Shown here: in pieces, positions 7,723 to 16,041 of the stretch | Layout: the number at the start of each line of letters is the position of its first letter | Numbering within the stretch: the first letter of the stretch is position 1 | Assembly (NCBI RefSeq): GCF_900105805.1 | Contig: NZ_LT629788.1 | Coordinates: 5,316,501-5,380,500, forward strand | DNA: 64,000 nucleotides | Direction: 5' to 3' | DNA from: Pseudomonas moraviensis | Lineage (GTDB): Bacteria; Pseudomonadota; Gammaproteobacteria; Pseudomonadales; Pseudomonadaceae | Notes under the pieces: model-generated | The model's database searches: none | Told to the model about the DNA's origin: nothing | What the model saw: only the letters and a program-made list of their open reading frames with translations | Translations under genes and position numbers: made by a program

Positions 7723-7902
7723 GCCCCTCACCCCAGCCCTCTCCCCAAGGAGAGGGAGCCGACCGAGGTGTCCTGCGTCATACATCGACCTGAAAAAATC
7801 GAGTCGATTATGGATTCGAAAAAGCTCGCTCAGGTCGGCGTAGCTCTCGAACATCCCCCAATCAGTCCCCTCTCCCTCTGGGAGAGGGATAGGGTGAGGG
7901 GC
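7723..7902. repeat. About 180-bp dispersed element with terminal inverted repeats, copy 1
   Basis: Ends are GCCCCTCACCC and GGGTGAGGGGC, each followed by a subterminal CCTCTCCC/GGGAGAGG hairpin. A second copy lies in opposite orientation at 23807-23987 and shares internal blocks GAGCCGACCGAGGTGTC, CATCGACCTG and CGAGTCGATTATGGATTC. There is no plausible coding capacity. It looks like a small non-autonomous (MITE- or REPIN-like) element lying between the phaF terminator and the end of phaD. Confidence 0.8.
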
Positions 7903-7910
7903 TTTTCAGG

Positions 7911-8531
7911 TCAGTCGTGATCCTCAAGGTATTGCAGCGCCATCCGCTCTGTCGCCACCTTCACCGGCGGCAGCAGATGCGGCGCCACCAGCATCATGAT
8001 CTGATAAACCACCAACCGAACCTCACCCTCACGATCGAGGATCCGCTGGTAATCCAGTGAGAACAGCAACGTCATGGTCACCTGCTCCACCAGTTGCCCC
8101 AGCGCCTGGGTATCGCTGACCAGTTGCCCGGCAGCCTTCAACCGCGCCAGCAGCGACGCCAGCGTCCTCTTCAACGCGTTAAGCAGGTTGCGAATGCCCT
8201 TGGCCAGTTTCGGCAGGCGTCCGGCGAGGTTCGACAGGTCCTGGAACAGGAACCGGTATTGCGCCAGTCGCTCGACGATCAAATGCAGAAACAGCCAGTA
8301 ATCCTCCGGTGCCAGCTCCACGTCCGGCGGTGGGTCGAGCAGTGGCGCGAGTTCATGCTGGAAGCGCTCGAACAGACCGAGAATCAGTGGTTCCTTGCCG
8401 TGGAAGTGGTAGTAGAGGTTGCCGGGGCTGATCCCCATTTCGTTGGCCACTTCCATGGTGGACACGTTCGGCTCGCCCTTTTCGTTGAACAGTTGCAGCG
8501 CACATTCGAGAATCCGGTCGCGGGTTTTCAT
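7911..8531 (-). CDS. phaD: TetR-family transcriptional regulator PhaD
   Basis: A 206-residue TetR-type protein. The N-terminal helix-turn-helix reads TRDRILECALQLF then STMEVANEMGISPGNLYYHF. In P. putida PhaD activates the phaC1 and phaI promoters, probably in response to an acyl-CoA intermediate; this role is taken from the family, not shown here. It sits 30 bases after phaC2 on the same strand, the usual phaC1-Z-C2-D order, and converges with phaF. Confidence 0.93.
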   Translation of the reverse strand: MKTRDRILECALQLFNEKGEPNVSTMEVANEMGISPGNLYYHFHGKEPLILGLFERFQHELAPLLDPPPDVELAPEDYWLFLHLIVERLAQYRFLFQDLSNLAGRLPKLAKGIRNLLNALKRTLASLLARLKAAGQLVSDTQALGQLVEQVTMTLLFSLDYQRILDREGEVRLVVYQIMMLVAPHLLPPVKVATERMALQYLEDHD

Positions 8532-8561
8532 CCAGTCTTCTTAGAAAAATTCGGTTGAGCG

Positions 8562-10244
8562 TCAACGCACATGCACGTAGGTGCCGGGTGCCGCTTCCAT
8601 CGGTGGATAATTCGGGCTGCCGAGGGTGGTACGGGTCTCGTGCAGCGCGCCGGAGCGCTGCGCGACCCACTCCAGCCACTGCGGCCACCAACTGCCCTCG
8701 ACATGTCTGGCGTCGTAGTACCAGGCGCGCGGGTCGCTGCTCAGTCTGGCGTTTTCGACGTAGGCAGCTTTCGGATTGCTCGGCGGGTTGAGGATGCTTT
8801 GCACGTGGCCGCTGTTGGACAGCACGAAGCGCCGCTCGCCACCGAGCAGCAGGGTCGAGCGGTACACCGCGTCCCATGGCGTGATGTGGTCGTTCATGCC
8901 GGCGACGCTGAAGCTGTCGACGTTGACCTTCTGCAGATCGATCGGCGTGCCGCACACCTCGAGACCGCCAGCGTGGGTCAGCGGGTTGTGCTTGAAGAAG
9001 TCCAGCAGATCACCGTGCAATGCCGCGGGCAGGCGCGTGTTGTCGTTGTTCCAGTAGAGGATGTCGAAGGCTGGCGGCTCTTTGCCCAGCAGGTAGTTGT
9101 TGACGAAGTAGCTCCAGATCAAATCGTTGGGGCGCATCCAGGCGAAGACCCTGGCCATGTCGCGACCGTCGAGCACGCCCCTCTGATAGGAGCGACGCTT
9201 GGCTGCTTCCAGTGTTTGTTCATCGGCGAACAGCGTGGCCGGGGTGTCGATCTGGCTGTCGAGCAGGCTGACCAGATACGTCGCGCTGGCGACCCGACGC
9301 AGTTGCCGTTTGGCCTGCAGATGGCCTTGCAGGGCGGCGATGGTCAGGCCGCCGGCGCAGGCACCCATCAGGTTCACTTCGCGCGCGCCGGTAATCGCCC
9401 GGCAGATGTTCATCGCTTCTTCGACCGCTTCGACATAACTCGAAAGGCCCCACTCGCGATGGCGCACATCGGGGTTGCGCCAGCTGATCATGAAAGTCTG
9501 CAGGCTGTTTTTCAGGGCATACTGGACGAAGCTGTTCTGCGGGCTCAGATCGAAAATGTAGTACTTGTTGATTTGCGGCGGCACCACCAGCAACGGCTTG
9601 GCGTACTGCTTTTCGCTCATCGATTTGTACTGGATCAACTCGAACATTTCGTTGCGGAATACCACCGACCCGGTGGTGGTCGCTACGGTTTTGCCGACCT
9701 CGAACGCCTGCCTGGTCACTTGCCGTGGCAGGCCGTCGTTGTGCAACAGATCATCGAACAGATGGCTCAGGCCACGCACCAGACTCTGCCCGCCGGAATT
9801 GAACAACTCCTTGACCGCCAGCGGGTTGAGCAGAGTGTTGGAGGGCGCCACGGCGTCATTAAGCAGGGTGAAAGCGAAGTGCGCACGGGCACGATCTTCG
9901 GGACTCATGTCGCCTTCGTCGATCCAGCTCTTGACCTGTTTCTGCCAGGCCAGATACGCCTGCAGGCTGCGCCGATAGAACGGGTTGAGGCTCCACGCCG
10001 GATCGGCGAAGCGGCTGTCTTGCGGATTGGTCGGATGCAGGGTTTCGCCGAGCAGAACGCGGCCCAGTTGTCCGCCCAATGTCAACGCGTGCCTGGCGCT
10101 GTGCAACGGATTGCGCAAGCCGTGGGCGGCGACGCTGCGCAGTGTCGACAGCAGATCCCTGCCACGCAGGCCGGCGATCGCGCTTTGGGCGTTGATAAAC
10201 ACGGCGGGGCTGGGCACCACGCCCGTCGCTGGTTTTTCGCGCAT
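8562..10244 (-). CDS. phaC2: Class II poly(3-hydroxyalkanoate) polymerase 2 PhaC2
   Basis: A 560-residue PHA synthase that polymerises (R)-3-hydroxyacyl-CoA of medium chain length at the granule surface. The lipase-like box GACAGG contains the nucleophilic Cys (NLMGACAGGLT). The Asp of the triad lies in the WNNDNTRLP region and the His in FVLSNSGHVQSI. It is homologous over its whole length to PhaC1 at 11390-13069. It lies downstream of phaZ after a 140-base gap and upstream of phaD. Confidence 0.96.
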   Translation of the reverse strand: MREKPATGVVPSPAVFINAQSAIAGLRGRDLLSTLRSVAAHGLRNPLHSARHALTLGGQLGRVLLGETLHPTNPQDSRFADPAWSLNPFYRRSLQAYLAWQKQVKSWIDEGDMSPEDRARAHFAFTLLNDAVAPSNTLLNPLAVKELFNSGGQSLVRGLSHLFDDLLHNDGLPRQVTRQAFEVGKTVATTTGSVVFRNEMFELIQYKSMSEKQYAKPLLVVPPQINKYYIFDLSPQNSFVQYALKNSLQTFMISWRNPDVRHREWGLSSYVEAVEEAMNICRAITGAREVNLMGACAGGLTIAALQGHLQAKRQLRRVASATYLVSLLDSQIDTPATLFADEQTLEAAKRRSYQRGVLDGRDMARVFAWMRPNDLIWSYFVNNYLLGKEPPAFDILYWNNDNTRLPAALHGDLLDFFKHNPLTHAGGLEVCGTPIDLQKVNVDSFSVAGMNDHITPWDAVYRSTLLLGGERRFVLSNSGHVQSILNPPSNPKAAYVENARLSSDPRAWYYDARHVEGSWWPQWLEWVAQRSGALHETRTTLGSPNYPPMEAAPGTYVHVR

Positions 10245-10384
10245 GACTCAACACTCCTTCGTCTTCAGGGCAAAAACACACTCACCGAACCAGAACACCA
10301 TAGACGCTGTTGCCGGTTGCTGCCTGCGCGGCGTCCTGCCGCGCGCTTGATTTCAAAAGCGTTGCATAAAGCCTGCCGCCGCCG

Positions 10385-11239
10385 TCAGCCGCCCAGCGGT
10401 GTCGGATGCGGGTGCATGACCGCGCGCAGACGCTCCTCCTCGAGAAACTTCATGATGATCGGCGCCACTGCTTCGGCGCGGGTGATCAGGAACAGATGGC
10501 CGTCATCGATGATGTGCAACTGCGCGTTGGGAATGCGCCAGGCAAGCATGCGCATGTTGATCAGCGGGATCAGCGGATCGTCATCGCCGGCCAGCACCAG
10601 CGTCGGCTGATGGATCTTGTGCAGCCAGTGAATGCTGGTCCAGCCAAGGCCGGCGAACAGTTGCCAGTAGTAACCGAGCTTGCCCGCCGAGCGCACTTTT
10701 GCCGCATGGCTGGCAGCCAGCGTCGGGTCGCGGCGGAACGAGCCGCCGTAGATCATCGGCGCGATGCGAATCACATGGGACGGCTGAATGTAGCGGCGCG
10801 GGCTGGCCATCATCCACAGCACTTTCGGTTTGCCCGGCACCATCACCGCACCGGCAGCGGTGGCCGCCAGCACCAGTTTCTTGCAGCGCTCGGGGTAGTC
10901 GTAGGCAAACTGCTGCGCCAGGGCGCCGCCCCACGACACGCCGATCACATTGACCTGACCGTAGTCGAGATAATCGAGCATCCGCGCCGTCAGTTTCGCC
11001 AGACCGGGAAAGCGATATGGCCGGTTCGGCGTCGAAGAGCCGCCGACCCCGGGCACGTCGAAGGCAATCACTTCCAGATCCGGGTCCAGCGCCGCGACAA
11101 ACGGAAACACCAGCTCCAGGTTGGCGCCGATGCCGTTGAAAATCAGCAGAGGCGTCAAATGAGGCTTGCCGGGACGCACCGCCGTGCGGAGGGTCTGGCC
11201 ATCCAGATCGACGGTGCGGAATATGAACGGTTGCGGCAT
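10385..11239 (-). CDS. phaZ: Intracellular medium-chain-length PHA depolymerase PhaZ
   Basis: An alpha/beta hydrolase of 284 residues that mobilises stored PHA on the granule. It contains the nucleophile elbow GVSWGGA (GxSxG), the oxyanion region IFNGIGANLELVFPF, and a C-terminal DDGHLF histidine. The start MPQPFIFRTVDLDGQ is chosen over a reading frame extending 39 codons upstream because that extension translates a REP element. It lies between phaC1 and phaC2, so synthesis and breakdown are encoded together. Confidence 0.96.
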   Translation of the reverse strand: MPQPFIFRTVDLDGQTLRTAVRPGKPHLTPLLIFNGIGANLELVFPFVAALDPDLEVIAFDVPGVGGSSTPNRPYRFPGLAKLTARMLDYLDYGQVNVIGVSWGGALAQQFAYDYPERCKKLVLAATAAGAVMVPGKPKVLWMMASPRRYIQPSHVIRIAPMIYGGSFRRDPTLAASHAAKVRSAGKLGYYWQLFAGLGWTSIHWLHKIHQPTLVLAGDDDPLIPLINMRMLAWRIPNAQLHIIDDGHLFLITRAEAVAPIIMKFLEEERLRAVMHPHPTPLGG

Positions 11240-11276
11240 GCGTGAGGCCCTGTAGATTTCAAGTCCACCCGTATCC

Positions 11277-11371
11277 AGTAGGAGCTGACGAGTGAAACGA
11301 GGCTGCGATCTTTTGATCTTTGACGACGACATCAAGAGATCGCAGCCTTGTTTCACTCGACAGCTCCTACA
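11277..11371. repeat. REPIN (TAGGAGCTG...GGCTGCGATCTTTTGA family)
   Basis: Inverted arms with GGCTGCGATCTTTTGAT and ATCAAGAGATCGCAGCC lie in the phaC1-phaZ gap. Related copies are at 13731 and 18621. Confidence 0.85.
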
Positions 11372-11389
11372 GCGTCCGGGGGGTGTCAG

Positions 11390-13069
11390 TTACCGTTCGT
11401 GAACATAAGTGCCCGGCGAAGCCTCGCCCGCCGGATACGCCTTGTTGCCCAGTTTCGTCGGGGCCTTTTTCAGGTTGCCTGAGCGCTCGGCCAGCCATGC
11501 CTGCCAGTACAGCCACCAGGAATCGGTGTGCTTGGTCGAGTTTTCCTGCCAGTCATCGGCAGTCGCGGCCATTTCTTCGCCGGTCATATAGCGCGACTTC
11601 GGATTGCCCGGCGGGTTGAGGATGCTCTGGATATGGCCGCTGCTCGACAGCACGAATTCAACTTTTCCGCCGAACAGCTGCGCCGACTTGTAGCAGGACT
11701 TCCACGGGGTGATGTGGTCGTTGGTCCCGGCCAGCGAGAAAATGTCGGCGGTCACCTGCTTGAGGTCGATCGGCGTGCCGCACACTTCCAGTGCATTGGG
11801 GCGGATCAGTGGATTGTTTTTGAACATCTCGATCAGGTCGCCGTGGAATGCGGCGGGCAAGCGCGTGGTGTCGTTGTTCCAGAACAGGATGTCGAACACT
11901 GGCGGCTCATTGCCGAGCAGGTAATTGTTGACCCAGTAATTCCAGATCAGGTCGTTGGGACGCATCCAGGCGAAGACCTTGGCCATGTCTTTGCCTTCGA
12001 GCACACCGGCCTGGTAGGAGTGGCGCTTGGCGGTCTCCAGGGTCTGCTCATCGACGAACAGGGCGACGTCGCTGTCCAGGGTGGTGTCGAGCACGCTGAC
12101 CAGCAGGGTGAGGGCGTTGACCTTGTTCTGGCCGAGCGCGGCGTAGTGGCCGAGCAGGGCGGTGCAGGTGATGCCGCCGGAGCAGGCGCCGAGCATGTTG
12201 ACATCTTTGCTGCCGGTGATTGCGGCGACCACGTCAACGGCTTCCTTCAGCGCTTCGATGTAGGTCGACAGTCCCCATTCACGCTGGGCCTTGGTCGGAT
12301 TGCGCCAACTGATGATGAAGGTCGGCACGTTGTTGCGCAGGCAGAAACGCGCCAGGCTCTTGTCCGGGCTCAAATCGAAAACATAGAACTTGTTGATCTG
12401 CGGCGGCACCACCAGCAACGGACGCTCGTGGATCTGCTCGGTGATCGGCCGGTACTGGATCAGCTCCAGCACGTCGTTGCGAAACACCACGGCGCCTTCG
12501 GTGACGCCGAGGCTCTTGCCGACCTCGAACGCACCCATGTTGACCTGGCTCGGCATGCCACCGTTGTGCACCAGATCCTTGGCCAGATGCGAGAGGCCAT
12601 CGAGCAGGCTCTTGCCGCCGGTTTCGAAGAAGCGTTTGACCGCTGCCGGGTTGGCCGCCGTATTGGTCGGGGCCATGGCTTCGGTCATCAGGTTGATGAC
12701 GAAGTGCCCGCGAGCGATGTCTTTGGGTGACAGGCTGCTGTCGTCGATCCAGGCATGCAGTTCCTTGCGCCAGGCCAGGTAGGTTTGCAGATAGCGTTTG
12801 TACAGTGGGTTCTGGCTCCACGCCGGGTCGGCAAAACGGCGGTCGTCGCCGGCCGGTTGCAGGGCGGATTTGCCCAGCAGCACGTTCTTCAGCTCGAGGC
12901 CGAAATGGGTCACGTGCCTGACGCTGTGAATCGGTTGTCTGATGGCCTGTTTCAGCACCATTCGAGCAGAGGCCAGCAGATCCTTTCCGCGCAGCCCGAC
13001 GACGGGGTTAAGCCCCAGGGTGTTTTCCGAGGCTTGGTACTTCAGGTCATCGTTATTCTTGTCACTCAT
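11390..13069 (-). CDS. phaC1: Class II poly(3-hydroxyalkanoate) polymerase 1 PhaC1
   Basis: The main mcl-PHA synthase, 559 residues. It shows the nucleophile box GACSGG (NMLGACSGGITC), WNNDTTRLP with the catalytic Asp region, and FVLSSSGHIQSI with the His. The N-terminus (SDKNNDDLKYQASENTLGLNPVVGL) fits class II enzymes. It is first in the phaC1-Z-C2-D cluster; a sigma-54-like promoter motif lies about 125 bases upstream at 13194-13209. Confidence 0.97.
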   Translation of the reverse strand: MSDKNNDDLKYQASENTLGLNPVVGLRGKDLLASARMVLKQAIRQPIHSVRHVTHFGLELKNVLLGKSALQPAGDDRRFADPAWSQNPLYKRYLQTYLAWRKELHAWIDDSSLSPKDIARGHFVINLMTEAMAPTNTAANPAAVKRFFETGGKSLLDGLSHLAKDLVHNGGMPSQVNMGAFEVGKSLGVTEGAVVFRNDVLELIQYRPITEQIHERPLLVVPPQINKFYVFDLSPDKSLARFCLRNNVPTFIISWRNPTKAQREWGLSTYIEALKEAVDVVAAITGSKDVNMLGACSGGITCTALLGHYAALGQNKVNALTLLVSVLDTTLDSDVALFVDEQTLETAKRHSYQAGVLEGKDMAKVFAWMRPNDLIWNYWVNNYLLGNEPPVFDILFWNNDTTRLPAAFHGDLIEMFKNNPLIRPNALEVCGTPIDLKQVTADIFSLAGTNDHITPWKSCYKSAQLFGGKVEFVLSSSGHIQSILNPPGNPKSRYMTGEEMAATADDWQENSTKHTDSWWLYWQAWLAERSGNLKKAPTKLGNKAYPAGEASPGTYVHER

Positions 13070-13193
13070 CTACGACGCTCCTTTGTCCTGAGACGAGTAC
13101 CCGGTCTTGCGCTGTCGCTTCCACAGCCAATGCCGGGTACTACTGCTCGGGTGACCGTTGATTCTGCATGGCTGCTTTACAGTCGTAGAGCAC

Positions 13194-13209
13194 TGCAGGG
13201 AACTTGCCA
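13194..13209 (-). promoter_or_regulatory. Sigma-54-like promoter upstream of phaC1
   Basis: On the minus strand the sequence reads TGGCAAGTTCCCTGCA, matching TGGCAc-N5-tTGCa with the invariant GG and GC exactly 10 bases apart. It would give a 5' leader of about 115 bases. An RpoN-type promoter before phaC1 has been proposed for other pseudomonads, which supports the call; activity is not shown here. Confidence 0.55.
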
Positions 13210-13326
13210 GCTCCATTGGTTACCCGAGTTTAATTTTTTTCGCAAGCGGCCCATCCTGGGCTGCGTGAGCGGAGCATTCAAACAGATGAAGTTAGAAAAT
13301 GCCCTCTAAAGAGCAAGAGCCACGGG

Positions 13327-13704
13327 CTAGAGCATCAGCTTGACGAACGACTCGTTCGGATCGCGGGATTTTCCGGCAGCGCGCAACTCGGCGAGATAAT
13401 CGTCCCAGAGTTCGGTCTGGCGTTTGCCGAGTTCGTAGAGGTATTCCCAGGTGAACAGGCCACTGTCGTGACCGTCGTCGAAGGTCAGTTTCAGTGCATA
13501 GTTGCCGGCCGGCTCCAGCTTGCTCAAACCAACATTGAGCTTGCCGAATTGCAGGATCGGTTTGCCGTGGCCCTGGACCTCGGCGGAGGGGGAGTGCACA
13601 CGCAGAAACTCGGCGGGCAGGGTGAATTCCTCGCCGGACGCATAAGTGAGCGTCAGGGTTTTCGAGGCTTTGTGCAGTTTGATGTCGGTAGGAATATTAG
13701 TCAT
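13327..13704 (-). CDS. DUF971 / gamma-butyrobetaine hydroxylase-like N-terminal domain protein
   Basis: A 125-residue stand-alone DUF971 protein (ITFWEYLYELGK-type end seen as LFTWEYLYELGKRQTELWDDYL). The same fold forms the N-terminal domain of gamma-butyrobetaine hydroxylases, but the catalytic dioxygenase domain is absent. Its role is unknown; homologues sit beside hslU or phaC1 throughout Pseudomonas, and related small proteins have been linked to iron-sulfur cluster handling. It is followed on the minus strand by the phaC1 leader and separated from hslU by a REPIN. Confidence 0.85.
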   Translation of the reverse strand: MTNIPTDIKLHKASKTLTLTYASGEEFTLPAEFLRVHSPSAEVQGHGKPILQFGKLNVGLSKLEPAGNYALKLTFDDGHDSGLFTWEYLYELGKRQTELWDDYLAELRAAGKSRDPNESFVKLML

Positions 13705-13730
13705 TGCAGGTCATCCGACTGTGATGAGCC

Positions 13731-13817
13731 CTGTAGGAGCTGCCGAAGGCTGCGATCTTTTGATTTTGCTTTTCAGGATCAAGATCAAAAGATCGCAGCC
13801 TTCGGCAGCTCCTACAG
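13731..13817. repeat. REPIN (CTGTAGGAGCTGCCGAAGGCTGCGATCTTTTGA family)
   Basis: Near-perfect inverted arms of about 32 bases flank a short AT-rich centre, between hslU and the DUF971 gene. It could form a long hairpin in the transcript. Confidence 0.92.
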
Positions 13818-13828
13818 GGAGAAGTGAC

Positions 13829-15166
13829 CTACAGGATATAACGGGACAGATCTTCGTTCTGCGCCAATTCGCCGAGGTGGCTGTTGACGTAGTCGGCGTC
13901 GATCAGGATCGCCTTGTCATCGTGGGCGCTGGCCAGGTCGCCGGCGCTGAACGACACCTCTTCAAGCAGGCGCTCAAGCAGCGTGTGCAGGCGACGGGCA
14001 CCGATGTTCTCGGTCTTCTCGTTGACCTGCCAGGCGATCTCCGCCAGACGCTTGATGCCCTCGGGCTGGAACTGGATGTTCAGGCCTTCGGTTTTCAGCA
14101 ACGCGCAGTATTGTTCGGTGAGAGAGGCATGCGGTTCGCTGAGGATGCGCTCGAAATCTTCCGGGCTCAGCGCCTTGAGTTCGACGCGAATCGGCAGACG
14201 GCCTTGCAGCTCCGGCACCAGATCGCTCGGCTTGCTCAGGTGGAACGCGCCGGAAGCGATGAACAGGATGTGGTCGGTCTTGACCATACCCAGTTTGGTG
14301 TTGACGGTGCAGCCTTCGATCAGCGGCAGCAGGTCGCGCTGTACGCCTTCGCGGGAGACATCGGCGCCGCCGACATTGCCGCGCTTGGCGACCTTGTCGA
14401 TTTCGTCGATGAACACGATGCCGTGCTGCTCGACCGCTTCCAGCGCCTTGGCCTTCAGCTCTTCTTCGTTGACCAGACGCCCGGCTTCTTCATCGCGCAC
14501 CAGTTTCAGCGCTTCCTTGACCTTGAGCTTGCGCGACTTCTTCTTGCCCTTGCCCATGTTGGCAAACAGCGATTGCAGCTGGTTGGTCATCTCTTCCATG
14601 CCCGGCGGCGTGGCGATTTCGATGCCGGAAACTTCGGCCACTTCGATCTCGATTTCCTTGTCGTCCAGCTGGCCTTCGCGCAGGCGCTTGCGGAACAGCT
14701 GACGCGTGTTGGAATCAGAGCTCGGCGCTTCTTCGTTGCTGAAGCCCATGCGTGCCGGCGGCAGCAACGCGTCGAGGATGCGGTCCTCGGCAGCGTCTTC
14801 AGCGCGGTGGCGCACTCGGGTCATTTCCTGCTCGCGGAGCATCTTGATCGCAGCGTCAGCCAGATCACGGATGATCGACTCGACGTCACGGCCGACATAA
14901 CCGACTTCGGTGAATTTGGTCGCTTCGACCTTGATGAACGGCGCATTGGCCAATTTCGCCAGGCGACGGGCGATCTCGGTTTTACCGACACCAGTCGGGC
15001 CGATCATCAGGATGTTCTTCGGGGTCACCTCAACGCGCAGCTCTTCAGGCAGCTGCATGCGGCGCCAGCGGTTGCGCAGGGCAATCGCGACGGCGCGCTT
15101 GGCATCGTCCTGGCCGATGATATGGCGGTTGAGTTCGTGGACGATTTCGCGGGGAGTCATGGACAT
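13829..15166 (-). CDS. hslU: ATP-dependent protease ATPase subunit HslU
   Basis: A 445-residue AAA+ unfoldase that feeds substrates to the HslV peptidase. The Walker A motif is GPTGVGKTE, Walker B GIVFIDEIDK, and the C-terminal SRYIL tail inserts into HslV. The I-domain lies between about residues 110 and 240 with many charged residues. It begins 55 bases after hslV, and both genes should be read from the heat-shock-type promoter before hslV. Confidence 0.98.
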   Translation of the reverse strand: MSMTPREIVHELNRHIIGQDDAKRAVAIALRNRWRRMQLPEELRVEVTPKNILMIGPTGVGKTEIARRLAKLANAPFIKVEATKFTEVGYVGRDVESIIRDLADAAIKMLREQEMTRVRHRAEDAAEDRILDALLPPARMGFSNEEAPSSDSNTRQLFRKRLREGQLDDKEIEIEVAEVSGIEIATPPGMEEMTNQLQSLFANMGKGKKKSRKLKVKEALKLVRDEEAGRLVNEEELKAKALEAVEQHGIVFIDEIDKVAKRGNVGGADVSREGVQRDLLPLIEGCTVNTKLGMVKTDHILFIASGAFHLSKPSDLVPELQGRLPIRVELKALSPEDFERILSEPHASLTEQYCALLKTEGLNIQFQPEGIKRLAEIAWQVNEKTENIGARRLHTLLERLLEEVSFSAGDLASAHDDKAILIDADYVNSHLGELAQNEDLSRYIL

Positions 15167-15221
15167 AATAATTGACGGTCCTCAAGCAGAAACAAGCCGT
15201 GGCACACGGGCCGCAATAGGC

Positions 15222-15752
15222 TTATTCAGCGAGATCCTGCTCCTCAATGGTCTGGGTGTGGTTGGTGAATACGCAGATGTCGCCGGCGATGCCAAGGGCG
15301 GTTTCGACGATCTCGCGCGCCGACAGATCGGTCTTTTTCAGCAGAGCGCTGGCTGCGGCCTGCGCGTAGGCGCCGCCGGAACCCATGGCGATCAGGCCAT
15401 CTTCCGGTTCGACCACGTCACCGTTGCCGGTGATGATCAGCGAGGCGTCCTTGTTGGCGACCGCGAGCATCGCTTCGAGGCGGCTCAGGGAGCGGTCGGT
15501 GCGCCACTCTTTGGCGAGTTCGACGGCGGCGCGGATCAGGTGCCCCTGATGTTTCTCGAGCTGGCCTTCGAAACGTTCGAACAGGGTGAAGGCGTCAGCG
15601 GTGGCACCGGCAAAACCGGCGATGACCTGGCCATGGTACAGGCGACGTACCTTTTTGGCGTTGCCTTTCATCACGGTGTTGCCGAGAGAAACCTGGCCGT
15701 CGCCGCCCATGACGACTTTGCCGTGGCGGCGGACTGAAACGATGGTGGTCAA
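15222..15752 (-). CDS. hslV: ATP-dependent protease peptidase subunit HslV (TTG start)
   Basis: A 176-residue threonine peptidase of the HslVU protease. After removal of the initiator Met, Thr2 is the nucleophile (TTIVSVRRHGKVVMGGDGQV). The start codon is TTG at 15752, preceded by GGAGA at a good distance; no ATG fits, as the next upstream ATG would add 16 residues and bury the catalytic Thr. The predicted length equals that of E. coli HslV. A sigma-32-like promoter lies about 40-75 bases upstream. Confidence 0.97.
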   Translation of the reverse strand: MTTIVSVRRHGKVVMGGDGQVSLGNTVMKGNAKKVRRLYHGQVIAGFAGATADAFTLFERFEGQLEKHQGHLIRAAVELAKEWRTDRSLSRLEAMLAVANKDASLIITGNGDVVEPEDGLIAMGSGGAYAQAAASALLKKTDLSAREIVETALGIAGDICVFTNHTQTIEEQDLAE

Positions 15753-15798
15753 GGGAAGAGTCTCCACGCAGCGGGGCGAAAATGCCTTATGCCCATTC

Positions 15799-15826
15799 AT
15801 ATGGGGGTGCTGGAGGGGATTTCAAC
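15799..15826 (-). promoter_or_regulatory. Heat-shock (sigma-32) promoter of hslVU
   Basis: The minus strand reads GTTGAAA, 13 bases, then CCCCATAT, close to the RpoH consensus cTTGAAA-N13-CCCCATnT. It lies just upstream of hslV, a classical heat-shock gene. Confidence 0.8.
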
Positions 15827-15875
15827 CGCAGGGCGGGAGAGGGGACGAGCGGTGTCGCGCGAGGGTGCCAGACTC

Positions 15876-16008
15876 TGTGGCGAGGGAGCTTGCTCCCGCT
15901 CGGCTGCGCAGCAGTCGCAAACCCAGCGGATGCGGTCTGTCTGATGCACCGCATTTGCAGGGCTTGGGGGCGCTTCGCACCCCAGCGGGAGCAAGCTCCC
16001 TCGCCACA
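15876..16008. repeat. REPIN (TGTGGCGAGGGAGCTTGCTCCCGC family)
   Basis: Arms TGTGGCGAGGGAGCTTGCTC and GAGCAAGCTCCCTCGCCACA are perfect inverted copies, each itself containing a GGGAGC-TT-GCTCCC hairpin. It lies between hslV and the SPOR protein gene and is the only copy of this family in the window. Confidence 0.92.
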
Positions 16009-16041
16009 AAGTGAGCCGGACCCTGTACGCCCGGCGTGGGA

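Noticed and set aside
8571..10610. Open frame of 679 codons opposite phaC2
   Set aside because: A shadow of the synthase gene; it extends into phaZ and has no recognisable motif.
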